From: a virus
DNA length: 24,542 nucleotides
Strand: one strand, 5' to 3'
Virus record (IMG/VR): IMGVR_UViG_3300044547_000894
Coordinates: 1 to 24,542 of that record
The translations under genes and the position numbers were made by a program. Below are positions 1 to 7,279 of the stretch, piece after piece (within the stretch, counting starts at the first letter, position 1; each line of letters begins with the position of its first letter). Below the pieces are notes generated by a model. It was not told the DNA's origin. It was given only the letters and a program-made list of their open reading frames with translations, and did no database searches.

Positions 1-2
1 AT

Positions 3-416
3 GGTGGTGTTAGTGCTAGTGGACGTGCGAGTGTTCAGGCTGAGTTTCAGCGCGGTGCTCTTCAGGTGTGTCTCATTTCTGGGCGTATGGGTGTGGGTAT
101 CACTCTTGACGTTGCTGATGATTTGATTATGTTTGATTTGCCGTATGATCCGGATGTGGTGGAGCAGGTTGAGGATCGTGTGCATCGTGCATCGAGGAAC
201 CATCAGGTTACTATTTGGAATTTGTTGGCGATCGGTTCGATCGACCAGTTGGTTGCTAAGAAGTTGAACAGTCGGTATTTTGTTACTCGTGCATCTATGG
301 ATGGTCGTCGAGGTATTGATTTTGAAAAAAATGTTATTGATAGGTTGCGTGTCGGAATCAAAATGTCTGACCCTGTTGATAGTGTTTCTGTTATAGAAGG
401 AGAGACGAATGGCTAA
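3..416 (+). CDS. SNF2-family (SF2) DNA helicase, C-terminal part (5' truncated by window edge)
   Basis: The reading frame is already open at base 3, so the visible 137 codons are the C-terminal end of a longer protein. The frame shows the second RecA-like domain of an SNF2/SF2 helicase: GRMGVGITL followed by DLIMFDLPYDP fits motif V, and QVEDRVHRASR fits motif VI, with the arginine finger in the usual Q..DR.HR context. Known members are ATP-driven DNA translocases; in phages they lie in replication or recombination clusters, as here. The stop codon overlaps the start of the next gene by 8 nt, so the two are probably translationally coupled. An internal ATG at 66 lies within motif V and is not a plausible true start. 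The Walker A and DEAH parts would lie upstream of the window. Confidence 0.85.
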   Translation, partial: GGVSASGRASVQAEFQRGALQVCLISGRMGVGITLDVADDLIMFDLPYDPDVVEQVEDRVHRASRNHQVTIWNLLAIGSIDQLVAKKLNSRYFVTRASMDGRRGIDFEKNVIDRLRVGIKMSDPVDSVSVIEGETNG

Positions 417-1152
417 AGTTATTATTGCGCAGGATGCGCTAGGCGATCAGGGAACTGATGCTGTTGCTATTGAAGCAGCTCACACTTGGATGAGCCGTAT
501 CGAAGACTTGTTTGTCACTGAACGTTCCCGTCAGATCCAGATCGGTATCTCTGAGGTTGGTATGGATTGCCGGAAGTGTGTCGCCCGTAAACTGGCGTTG
601 ACTCCTCGTAAAGTTGATGGTGCTTGGTACCCGTTCATTGGGACTGCTGTTCACCAAGCACTTGAGGATGGGTTCGCTGAGTCTTTCCCTAACGACTACA
701 CTCTTGAAGAACGTTTGTTTGTTCATGAGTACAAAGATTTAAAACTGACCGGTTCGTGCGACGTGTTCGCTCACAACGATGGTGTTGTAAATGATTGGAA
801 GGTTGTTGGCAAAGCTGCTCTTACCGATGCTTCTAAAGGTAAAGTAAAAGATCAGTACCGTGTACAGGCTATGTTGTACGGGTATGGTTGGGAACAAAAA
901 GGTTTCAACGTGACGCATGTCGCGTTGAGTTTCCTCCCTAGGGAGGATAAGTTGGAAAACGCTGTGGTTGTAATGTTACGTTATGATCGCAACGTCGCTC
1001 TCGAAGCGTTAGCACAGTTGGAGTCAATGATTGATGCAGCTGAGCTGATGGGTTGGGATGCGGTCATTGATAAAGCACCTAAAGCAAGTTTTTGTTTCAG
1101 TTGTCGACGCTATGACCAAACCGTTAACGAAGATGTTACTTCGTTAATCTAA
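409..1152 (+). CDS. PD-(D/E)XK (RecB/Cas4-like) exonuclease with four-cysteine cluster
   Basis: This 247-aa protein has the ordered motifs of RecB-type PD-(D/E)XK nucleases: GTAVH (H82), GSCDVF (D118), NDWK (D129 and K131) and QYRVQAMLYGYG (Q153 and Y157). The family cleaves DNA using Mg2+ or Mn2+ and works in end resection and recombination. C54/C57 before the nuclease core and C229/C232 at the C-terminus form two CxxC pairs. They could hold an Fe-S cluster, as in Cas4 and AddB, although the spacing is not the canonical C...CxxC(n)C. The start at 409 follows a good ribosome site (gaaggagag) and overlaps the helicase stop. With the neighbouring helicase and ssDNA-binding-like gene it forms a probable resection and recombination module. 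I am confident of the fold; polarity and exact role are inferred. Confidence 0.85.
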   Translation: MAKVIIAQDALGDQGTDAVAIEAAHTWMSRIEDLFVTERSRQIQIGISEVGMDCRKCVARKLALTPRKVDGAWYPFIGTAVHQALEDGFAESFPNDYTLEERLFVHEYKDLKLTGSCDVFAHNDGVVNDWKVVGKAALTDASKGKVKDQYRVQAMLYGYGWEQKGFNVTHVALSFLPREDKLENAVVVMLRYDRNVALEALAQLESMIDAAELMGWDAVIDKAPKASFCFSCRRYDQTVNEDVTSLI

Positions 1153-1197
1153 ACAAAATAAATCAGTATCACTAAAAAACTAAGGAAATAAAAAATT

Positions 1198-1824
1198 ATG
1201 GTTGATTTCAACGAAGCTTTGCCTTCTGTAGATGATCTACTTCAGGGTGGCGGTTCACCGTCACTATCGTTCAAGGATGCTAAGGTGGGCGACGCGTTCA
1301 CTGGTGTCATCTCCGCTACTCGCGCTGTACAGGTTCGTAACTACGAGGATCCAACTAAGTTGGAGTTCTGGGATGACGGCAAGCCTAAGATGCAGATCGA
1401 AGTAACCCTAGACACTGACTACCGTGACGCATCGATTGATGACGATCGGGGTGAGCGTCGTGTGTTCCTATTCGGTCAGAAGTTGACTGCTTTGAAGGAT
1501 GCATTGAAAGCTAAGGGTCTTACCAAGCTTGAGGTTGGTGGCAAGTTCACTATTTCTTTGACCGGCACCAAGCCTTCGAAGAACCCTCGTTACAACGACG
1601 TTAAGCTTTACGGCATTGATGTTGTTGCTCCTACCTCAAACTCGGCTGTCGACGCACTGATTGGTGCTGGTGCAGTAGAGGTTAAAGGTGGTAAAATTGT
1701 TGAACTAGATGCCAAGCAGAAGAAGGTTGCAGAAACCTTGCAGGCTAACGGTTTCACAGCAGAAGAGATCGCAGAAAACCTTGGGGTTGATGCAGCTTCT
1801 GTTAACGCTGTCCTAACTTTCTAA
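1198..1824 (+). CDS. Putative phage ssDNA-binding (OB-fold-like) protein with C-terminal HTH-like tail
   Basis: The protein is 208 aa. The first ~145 residues resemble an actinobacteriophage family often annotated as ssDNA-binding: a DDLLQGGG leader, KVGDAFTGVI, a FWDDGKPKMQIEVTL segment, and an RRVFLFGQKLTALKDAL region, suggesting a beta-rich OB-like core. Residues from about 175 to the end (KKVAETLQANGFTAEEIAENLGV) look like a small helix-turn-helix. The assignment to ssDNA binding comes from recalled family annotation and from its position between an exonuclease and a primase-helicase; no catalytic motif is visible. The start has an AAGGAAA ribosome site 9 nt upstream. A strong terminator lies 25 bp after the stop, so the helicase-exonuclease-SSB group ends here. 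Confidence 0.6.
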   Translation: MVDFNEALPSVDDLLQGGGSPSLSFKDAKVGDAFTGVISATRAVQVRNYEDPTKLEFWDDGKPKMQIEVTLDTDYRDASIDDDRGERRVFLFGQKLTALKDALKAKGLTKLEVGGKFTISLTGTKPSKNPRYNDVKLYGIDVVAPTSNSAVDALIGAGAVEVKGGKIVELDAKQKKVAETLQANGFTAEEIAENLGVDAASVNAVLTF

Positions 1825-1849
1825 TCGGTGTTGCTCCCGTAAGTTAGGC

Positions 1850-1888
1850 GGGGGGCTAGGACGTTTCCTCCTTTCTACCTAGCCCCCC
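1850..1888 (+). terminator. Intrinsic terminator after the ssDNA-binding-like gene
   Basis: A perfect 11-bp inverted repeat (GGGGGGCTAGG at 1850-1860 and CCTAGCCCCCC at 1878-1888) encloses a 17-nt pyrimidine-rich loop and is followed by ATTTTCTT. It lies 25 nt after the stop codon at 1822-1824 and separates the recombination genes from the primase-helicase gene. Confidence 0.85.
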
Positions 1889-1920
1889 ATTTTCTTCCTC
1901 GAAAGGATTGAAAGGTATTT

Positions 1921-4401
1921 ATGATTGAGACGCAGTTTTCCGAGTTACTGTCAAGGCTTGGACGTTCAGACGATGATATGGTAACGATCTGTTACCAGTC
2001 TTCTATTCAAAAGTTTTCAGCTAAAACCATTAAGGTGTCGTCAGCTGAGTCCACGGTGTCAGCTCTCACCTCGTTAGGTAATAACGTTTGGTTTGAGATC
2101 AACCCGTCGACTGTCACCGGTCGCGCCACAGCTAAAGACATTACAGGCTTAGCCGCTTTCTACATCGACATTGACTATAAAGATTCCGGTGCTGGTTCAG
2201 TGAAGCAGGGTCGCGAACTTATTGAAACTCTTACAGACCTGATTGGGGTGCCACCTTCAGCGGTAGTTTACTCTGGTCATGGCATCCAACCGTATTGGGC
2301 TGTGGATGTTGAAGAAGACTTTGATCCGGTGCTTGCGCAAGGTGTCCTAAACCGTTGGGGCGCTTTCTGCAGGTTTGTTGGTGGCTCCCTTGGCGTCCAA
2401 CTTGACTCAGTGTTTGACCTGCCACGTATCTTTCGTGTGCCGGGTTCACGTAACATGAAAGATGTTGACCTTCCGGTTGAGGTTGTTGCAACGTTCCCGA
2501 AAGCTTGGCGACCAGTAACCATCGACGAGATCAACGACGTGTTGATTGCTCACGGTGTTACCAGTGAAATGAACATGCCAGATGACTTTGAGTTGGTGTC
2601 AGCGTCAACCGAATGGAATTTTGCTGCTCATGACTGCCAGTTCACACCTACTTTGTATGCTGGGGTTCGTCCAACGAATCAGCCACCTAAAAGTCGTCAC
2701 GGTTGGTTACTACAACAGTTGGTACTTCTTAATGGTGCTCACCGTAACGGCTGTTTAACTGAAGCTACGGCGCAAGATCTTTTGACTCACATCAATGCAC
2801 GGTTCATGGACTACTTGAAGCTGTCTCCGTCGCGTGAACCAAACATTGGTGAAGTTCGCGGAGCGAACCAGTGGGCTGTGGCACGTGTAGAGTCGTTCAC
2901 GGCTGAAAAGTTGGCGCAGGAGATGCGTCAACACAAACACTCGGATTTTTTCACAGGCGACCCGATCAGCGTCCTTGGGGAGCCTTCGGCAGACGGTGAG
3001 CGCACGCTCGACGAACTAGCCCTCATCTACCAAGCAACTTTTGGTACTTACGGACGCACCGATGCAGCTAACGCACGTCGCCTAATCTACTTCGCTAACG
3101 GTGGATACAAATATGTGACCGACATTGGTTGGCACCGTTGGGAAAACGGTCGCTACGTCTTTGACAAAGAAAAATCAATCTACCAAACCGCTATTGAAGC
3201 AGCTGAGTTCATCGAAGCTTCTGGTGGGTCGGGTGAACAGTTAAAGTGGGCGCAAGTGTCTGCTAATAAAGAAAGGGTAGTAAATGCAATCACTTTGGCG
3301 GGCACTGATCCGGAAGTTTTGGTCAACAGTATTGACTTGGACGCTGAACCTAATGATCTATGCACTCCGGAAGGTATTATCAACCTTCGAACCGGAGAGC
3401 TTAGAGACGCAGAGAAATCCGTTGATCTTAACACTCGACAAACTTCGTGTGGTCCAAGATCTATTGCCACTCCGCTCTGGACCGGTTTTCTCAAAGAAGT
3501 CGTCCAAGATCAAGAACGAATCGACTATTTGCAAGAGCTGCTCGGAGCCTCGCTCTTTGGCGACTCACGGTACCATGTGCTTCCTGTGTTGGCTGGATCC
3601 GGAGCTAACGGAAAATCTACGCTTTTAGATGTAGTGTCAGGCATCCTTGGTGACTATGCTGCATCAATGCCTGAAAACTTCCTGCTCGACACTAGCAACA
3701 CTACTCACCCGACAGAGATCGCCCGTCTACGTGGGATCCGTTTCGCTATGGCATCGGAAACTCGTCCGGACGGTAAGTTCAACGAGTCACGTGTGAAAAT
3801 GCTCACCGGTGGTGACATGTTGTCTGCACGTTTCATGGGTCAAAACTTCTTCGACTTCAAACCAACACACACTTTGTTCCTTGCTGTAAACCATTTGCCT
3901 GCTGTTAAGTCTGGTGGTGACGGGTTCTGGCGTCGTCTACGCAAGCTGGACTTCAAGGTGACTATCCCTAAGGATCGTCAGCGCGAAAACTTTGCCAAAC
4001 TTATTGTTGAAGAAGAAGGTCCGGGCATCCTACAGTGGATGGTTGAAGGTGCTGTACGTGTCACAGCTGCAGGGTTTAATGAACCACAGTCTGTTCGTTT
4101 GGCAACGCTCGAATACCGTCACGAAGAAGACCACATCGCTAAGTTCTTGGATGAACGAGTCATTGTTGCCACAAACGGATCAGTCACTAAGACAGCCATC
4201 TTCAACGCTTACCGTGACTGGTGTATTGATAATGGTGAGAAGCCGATCACTCAGAACGCTTTGAACCGTGAAGTGCGCACCCGCATGAACAGTGTGGAAA
4301 CCGAAATTCATGGTGCACGCATGTTCAGTGGTATTGAATTGCTAAACTTGAACATGACAGCTGAATCAATGGTTGACGAAAAAGATAGGTACTGGCAATG
4401 A
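1921..4401 (+). CDS. Primase-helicase: AEP-like primase domain fused to SF3 (P4/D5-type) helicase
   Basis: This 826-aa protein combines two replication activities. Residues ~75-185 carry archaeo-eukaryotic primase-type motifs: YIDID (D83 and D85), SGHGIQPYW (H120) and a DLPRIFRVPGSRN segment, as in RepB or prim-pol-like phage primases. The C-terminal half is an SF3 helicase of the P4/D5 class: Walker A GSGANGKST at 559-567 (K565), a following acidic/ATPase region, and FLAVNHLP as the sensor-like motif. Known relatives synthesise primers and unwind DNA at the replication origin. The gene starts after its own terminator-bounded leader with a GAAAGG ribosome site. Its stop overlaps the next start (ATGA). 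It is probably the phage's main replication initiator or primosome protein. DNA polymerase is not in this window. Confidence 0.88.
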   Translation: MIETQFSELLSRLGRSDDDMVTICYQSSIQKFSAKTIKVSSAESTVSALTSLGNNVWFEINPSTVTGRATAKDITGLAAFYIDIDYKDSGAGSVKQGRELIETLTDLIGVPPSAVVYSGHGIQPYWAVDVEEDFDPVLAQGVLNRWGAFCRFVGGSLGVQLDSVFDLPRIFRVPGSRNMKDVDLPVEVVATFPKAWRPVTIDEINDVLIAHGVTSEMNMPDDFELVSASTEWNFAAHDCQFTPTLYAGVRPTNQPPKSRHGWLLQQLVLLNGAHRNGCLTEATAQDLLTHINARFMDYLKLSPSREPNIGEVRGANQWAVARVESFTAEKLAQEMRQHKHSDFFTGDPISVLGEPSADGERTLDELALIYQATFGTYGRTDAANARRLIYFANGGYKYVTDIGWHRWENGRYVFDKEKSIYQTAIEAAEFIEASGGSGEQLKWAQVSANKERVVNAITLAGTDPEVLVNSIDLDAEPNDLCTPEGIINLRTGELRDAEKSVDLNTRQTSCGPRSIATPLWTGFLKEVVQDQERIDYLQELLGASLFGDSRYHVLPVLAGSGANGKSTLLDVVSGILGDYAASMPENFLLDTSNTTHPTEIARLRGIRFAMASETRPDGKFNESRVKMLTGGDMLSARFMGQNFFDFKPTHTLFLAVNHLPAVKSGGDGFWRRLRKLDFKVTIPKDRQRENFAKLIVEEEGPGILQWMVEGAVRVTAAGFNEPQSVRLATLEYRHEEDHIAKFLDERVIVATNGSVTKTAIFNAYRDWCIDNGEKPITQNALNREVRTRMNSVETEIHGARMFSGIELLNLNMTAESMVDEKDRYWQ

Positions 4402-5030
4402 ACATTTGTTTCCCGAACGACCCCTGCCTATCCTGCCGGATAGGTTTCCACAATGAGTGTGACGTGTCTTGGAGCCCTGATGACACGTCATTGTGTGGCT
4501 GTGGCGGTAAAGAAGTGCAGTTTACTTCTGACGGCTTTGTGAAAGCCCCTAAAGACTCTGGTGAGCCGGGCGCAGGATCCGACGCCGGATATGTCGAAGA
4601 CGGTTACGAAGGCTACAAAGACATTAGCGAATATAAAGATCCGTTGTCGACCGGTCGTAAACGTGCAGCTTCCATGTACCCAATCGAGACCGGCATGGTT
4701 TGTGAATGGGCTGGGTTAAAGAACGCTGGTGGTGGGGTTGTCCCTATCGTTGGGTGTTTGGGTCGTCCGGCGTCTGACCGGCACCACGGACCAGACAAAA
4801 ACACTATGAACAATGCGCCCGATAATATGCACCGGATCTGTGACTTCTGCCACAACACTTGGCATGGTATTAACGATCCTCATTATGGTCCAAGACCGGA
4901 TCACACGCTACCGTTTACCCCTAAGGGTAAGTTCGGTGAGGACTGGTTCGCTCATGACTCGGTGACGAAAGCTACTACGGATGAACTGATCGCTGCTGAG
5001 AAGCAACGTATTGAGGCTGCTCAGAAGTAG
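4398..5030 (+). CDS. HNH-endonuclease-like zinc protein
   Basis: The protein is 210 aa. An N-terminal cysteine cluster (C10, C13, C21, C33, C35) suggests one zinc site. The C-terminal half has an HNH-like layout: C102 and C120, then DRHHGPDK (H129/H130), then DNMHRICDFCHNTWH (N143, H145, C148, C151, H152, H156). The second CxxC pair would bind the structural zinc, and the HH...N...H residues fit a beta-beta-alpha metal nuclease core. HNH proteins nick or cut DNA; in phages they act in packaging, recombination or as homing enzymes. Here the gene is coupled to the primase by a 4-nt ATGA overlap, so a replication-associated role is more likely than a free-standing homing nuclease. Whether it is catalytically active cannot be told from the sequence alone. 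Confidence 0.7.
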   Translation: MNICFPNDPCLSCRIGFHNECDVSWSPDDTSLCGCGGKEVQFTSDGFVKAPKDSGEPGAGSDAGYVEDGYEGYKDISEYKDPLSTGRKRAASMYPIETGMVCEWAGLKNAGGGVVPIVGCLGRPASDRHHGPDKNTMNNAPDNMHRICDFCHNTWHGINDPHYGPRPDHTLPFTPKGKFGEDWFAHDSVTKATTDELIAAEKQRIEAAQK

Positions 5031-5035
5031 TTTCT

Positions 5036-5107
5036 TTCCCGATGGTGTAATTGGCAGCACAACAGACTTTGACTCTGTTAGTTTTGGTTCGAGTCCAGAT
5101 CGGGAAG
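5036..5107 (+). tRNA. tRNA-Gln (anticodon UUG)
   Basis: The 72-nt stretch folds as a complete cloverleaf. The 7-bp acceptor stem is TTCCCGA/TCGGGAA, with T8-G9 after it. The D-arm is GTGT/GCAC around AATTGGCA, the anticodon stem is ACAGA/TCTGT with loop CTTTGAC (anticodon TTG at positions 34-36), and the T-arm is TTTGG/CCAGA with loop TTCGAGT. The discriminator base is G and no CCA is encoded. It reads CAA glutamine codons. It starts 5 nt after the HNH stop, so it is probably transcribed with that operon, and ends 1 nt before the stop codon of the convergent phosphoesterase gene. Confidence 0.93.
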
Positions 5108-5108
5108 C

Positions 5109-6077
5109 TTAAGCAATAAACTTTCGTCCACGGAACCAAGCCACACCATCTTCGATCTGTACGAGATCAACATGGAACTTGTCGTCTTGGTCAACTGTTA
5201 CTACAGCGATTCCTTGCTGCCAGTTTTCGTAATAGGTGGCTGGGGTGCCGTCCACTTTTGTAGATCCATTGACTGACGGAACAGCTCCATCCACACGGCA
5301 GAGACAGCCGGGTGAGATTGCCATTGATTTGATTTTTCCGTTTCGGTCAAAGACTGTTCGACTCTGTATCTCCAATCGGTGGGCGTGACCAAAGATGGTT
5401 GAGATGTGGGGTGTGTCGTTTGTGTAGGCTGCAGCTGTGGATCCGTTGCTACGAGCTTTATTTCCGTGGATTGCCCGTAACTGGTCTGTAATCCAGTGGG
5501 CTCCGGCAGGATATGCGTCAATGTAATCAACTCCAAGTTCGTCAAGGCGCAATAAATAAGGGATAGACATGACCGGTAGGCTGTCTGTGTTTGCTTTTTT
5601 CAAACCGAAAGCTGAGATCGCATTAGTTTGAATGAACTTCTCCATTCGACGATCATGGTTACCTTCGATAAGAACAATGGTGGCGTCCGGTCCGGCAGCA
5701 GCACGCTGCTCCTGTAGGAATAAATGTCCACGGTCAAAAGCTAACTGGGTGGTGTTAGCGAACGCTGGTTCCTGTTCAAACCGTCCCTGTGCTGGGAGGT
5801 CTAGGAAGTCACCAAGGTTAATCACTGAGTCCACTCGGTCGGTTTCTTCCAAGTAGTTAACGATCTGCAAGGCAACACCCATAGCGTGTTCGTCATGGAA
5901 CGGATCTTTTTCACCGTTCAGGACTCGGTAACCGATCTGAGGGTCAGGTAAACATACGTGAACCGTGTGTTTTGTTTTGACCTTCTTAGAAGGTTTAGGT
6001 GCGGTGATATTGATCTTGGTTGCCCGTTCGATCGGTTGCCAAGCTGGTTGAGGTAGCAAGTTATCTAACACAGCCAC
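5109..6077 (-). CDS. Calcineurin-like metallophosphoesterase
   Basis: The 322-aa protein has the metallophosphoesterase motif series in order: DPQ (D45, with Q in place of the usual DxH histidine), GD (89-90, in NLGDFLD), GNHD (139-142), IHG (H204) and GHAH (230-233). Such enzymes hold two metal ions and hydrolyse phosphomono- or diesters. The substrate here is unknown; nucleic acid or nucleotide processing is plausible. It is the last gene of the leftward unit and overlaps the small HTH-like gene by 17 nt. The listed start is GTG at 6077. A second GTG at 6071 has better spacing (7 nt) from the AAAGG ribosome site, so the protein may be two residues shorter. The motif assignment is firm, the biological role is not. 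Confidence 0.9.
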   Translation of the reverse strand: MAVLDNLLPQPAWQPIERATKINITAPKPSKKVKTKHTVHVCLPDPQIGYRVLNGEKDPFHDEHAMGVALQIVNYLEETDRVDSVINLGDFLDLPAQGRFEQEPAFANTTQLAFDRGHLFLQEQRAAAGPDATIVLIEGNHDRRMEKFIQTNAISAFGLKKANTDSLPVMSIPYLLRLDELGVDYIDAYPAGAHWITDQLRAIHGNKARSNGSTAAAYTNDTPHISTIFGHAHRLEIQSRTVFDRNGKIKSMAISPGCLCRVDGAVPSVNGSTKVDGTPATYYENWQQGIAVVTVDQDDKFHVDLVQIEDGVAWFRGRKFIA

Positions 6078-6285
6078 ACCTTTCGTCGCGATGCTTTTGT
6101 ATTACACCGCGAGAGATAGTAAACCCTCGCTGGTTTAAAGCATCGGTTAATGCGTTAGCAGACCATTTAGGGTTCTTGATTGCTTCATCAAGGATCTTCA
6201 AATCTTTATCATCTAGTTCGGTAACTGCTTTCTTCATTAAAAAACAGATTGATTCTTTTTCCTTTGGAGCTAGTCCTTCTAGCAT
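6061..6285 (-). CDS. Small HTH-like protein paired with the phosphoesterase
   Basis: The protein is 74 aa when started at the ATG at 6285. That start has an excellent ribosome site (AAAGGAGG, 4 nt away), whereas the longer start at 6306 has none. The C-terminal two thirds (LDDKDLKILDEAI, then KWSANALTDALNQRG, then ISRGVIQKHR) look like a helix-turn-helix, ending in a Cys-rich CGC tail. I recall similar small proteins (MLxGL start, HR..C.C end) next to phosphoesterase genes in other actinobacteriophages, but I cannot assign a function. It could bind DNA or act as a partner of the phosphoesterase. It overlaps that gene by 17 nt and shares its operon. Confidence 0.7.
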   Translation of the reverse strand: MLEGLAPKEKESICFLMKKAVTELDDKDLKILDEAIKNPKWSANALTDALNQRGFTISRGVIQKHRDERCGCVR

Positions 6286-6333
6286 GATGCCTCCTTTTGT
6301 TGACATGCCCGCCAGTTTACTACAGATTTAGAT

Positions 6334-7056
6334 TTATACCATTTCAAACAGTGTGAAACTGAAAGTGTCTCCAGTTGAGATTGTTGCACCAGATGACATT
6401 GCGCTAATGGTTATAGTTCCGTTTGATTGAATGTATCCACCTGTAAGAGGACCTGAACCGTTAGTTAGTACCATTCCACTGTCTGAGGTTGTGTTGTACC
6501 ATCCAGAGGTTAAGGTTGCTACGTTTTGGTTTGTAATGTTACCAGTTGCTGGTACTGTTATGTTTCCACCAGAACGGCTTACTGTAAGGATTCCGTTTAC
6601 TATACCGTTTAACCTTCTAATGTTGTAAGAAGTTACAGACCAACCTGTTGCTGCACTGATTACGGTAGAGGTAAGCCAGCCAGTGTCAGCGGTAGTAAGT
6701 TTTGCATCCAACGCTGTTTGCAAACCAGTAACGTTAGCGATACTGTGCGTGTGGTTACCTAAGGAAACAGTCGTACTAGTCGTCCCTGTGGGGATGCGAC
6801 CAATAGCGAAAGTTCCGCTAGTAACATCAGCCGTATCGTGAGTGTGTGCAGTTGGTGTGCGAGCGTCACTCAAACGGCTATCAGTAGGTAATACCACGTT
6901 ATATGGCAGGCTTGTCCAAGTGGTTGTACCGTCACCAATTTTAAATAAGTCAGTGTCTGTTTCAAACCCAGTTTCACCAGCAGCAAGGACAGGGTTAGTG
7001 GTAGTCCAGTTCGCTGCAGTGTCTCTGCGTAGTTGAATTATTGTTTTTGATGGCAT
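6334..7056 (-). CDS. Short tail fibre / receptor-binding protein with Mtd-N-like N-terminus
   Basis: The protein is 240 aa. Residues 1-52 (IIQLRRDTAANW, then NPVLAAGETGFETDT, then FKIGDGTTTWTSLPY) match the small N-terminal domain common in phage tail fibres and in the major tropism determinant (Mtd-N type). It is followed by a TDSRLSDARTP/HTHDTADV segment, NHTH histidine motifs and a Thr/Gly/Ser-rich beta domain with no enzymatic motif. The probable role is host recognition as a trimeric appendage. Its N-terminal domain is clearly related to that of the 766-aa fibre two genes upstream, so both probably attach to the same tail site. Its start overlaps the stop of the 73-aa gene (TAATG). The C-terminal ~80 residues are probably the variable tip. 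Confidence 0.8.
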   Translation of the reverse strand: MPSKTIIQLRRDTAANWTTTNPVLAAGETGFETDTDLFKIGDGTTTWTSLPYNVVLPTDSRLSDARTPTAHTHDTADVTSGTFAIGRIPTGTTSTTVSLGNHTHSIANVTGLQTALDAKLTTADTGWLTSTVISAATGWSVTSYNIRRLNGIVNGILTVSRSGGNITVPATGNITNQNVATLTSGWYNTTSDSGMVLTNGSGPLTGGYIQSNGTITISAMSSGATISTGDTFSFTLFEMV

Positions 7057-7277
7057 TAGCCAATGTTTTCTAGTTCAGCCTGTGCAACTTCAATAGCGGT
7101 AGTAATGATTGCAATAGCAGTATTGCTCGCTGCAATGATTTCATCGTTTTCTGCTGTTTCTGCTGCTTGCAGGTTTAGGGTGTGCTGGTATCCTTCAAGC
7201 GCAAGTTGGTTAATGCGTTGTTCTAGCATTGCTTGCTTCTGCTCGGTTGGGATTAGTTCACTGAAGTTAATTGTCAT
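7056..7277 (-). CDS. Small helical protein between two tail fibre genes (possible fibre accessory or chaperone)
   Basis: The protein is 73 aa, acidic and almost wholly helical by composition. It begins with INFSELIPTEQKQAML and continues with LALEGYQHTL, then an Ala/Glu/Ile-rich stretch with heptad-like spacing. I recall small proteins of this type beside tail fibre genes, where accessory or chaperone roles have been suggested; nothing here proves it. It starts 2 nt after the stop of the long fibre gene and its stop overlaps the start of the short fibre gene, so it is translated within the fibre unit. It has no transmembrane segment, cysteine or catalytic motif. Confidence 0.6.
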   Translation of the reverse strand: MTINFSELIPTEQKQAMLEQRINQLALEGYQHTLNLQAAETAENDEIIAASNTAIAIITTAIEVAQAELENIG

Positions 7278-7279
7278 TT

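Noticed and set aside
439-726. Minus-strand frame of 95 aa opposite the exonuclease
   Set aside because: No ribosome site and no motifs, and it lies fully within a gene with clear PD-(D/E)XK motifs.
2884-2895. CACGTG near 2884 (and others near 3797, 11474 and 13015) as further parS sites
   Set aside because: Only the central hexamer matches; the flanking GTTT/AAAC half-sites are missing and all lie inside coding sequence.
5036-5107. tRNA-Gln as an attP site
   Set aside because: The tRNA is complete rather than a 3' fragment, and no integrase gene is in the window, so a translation role is the simpler reading.
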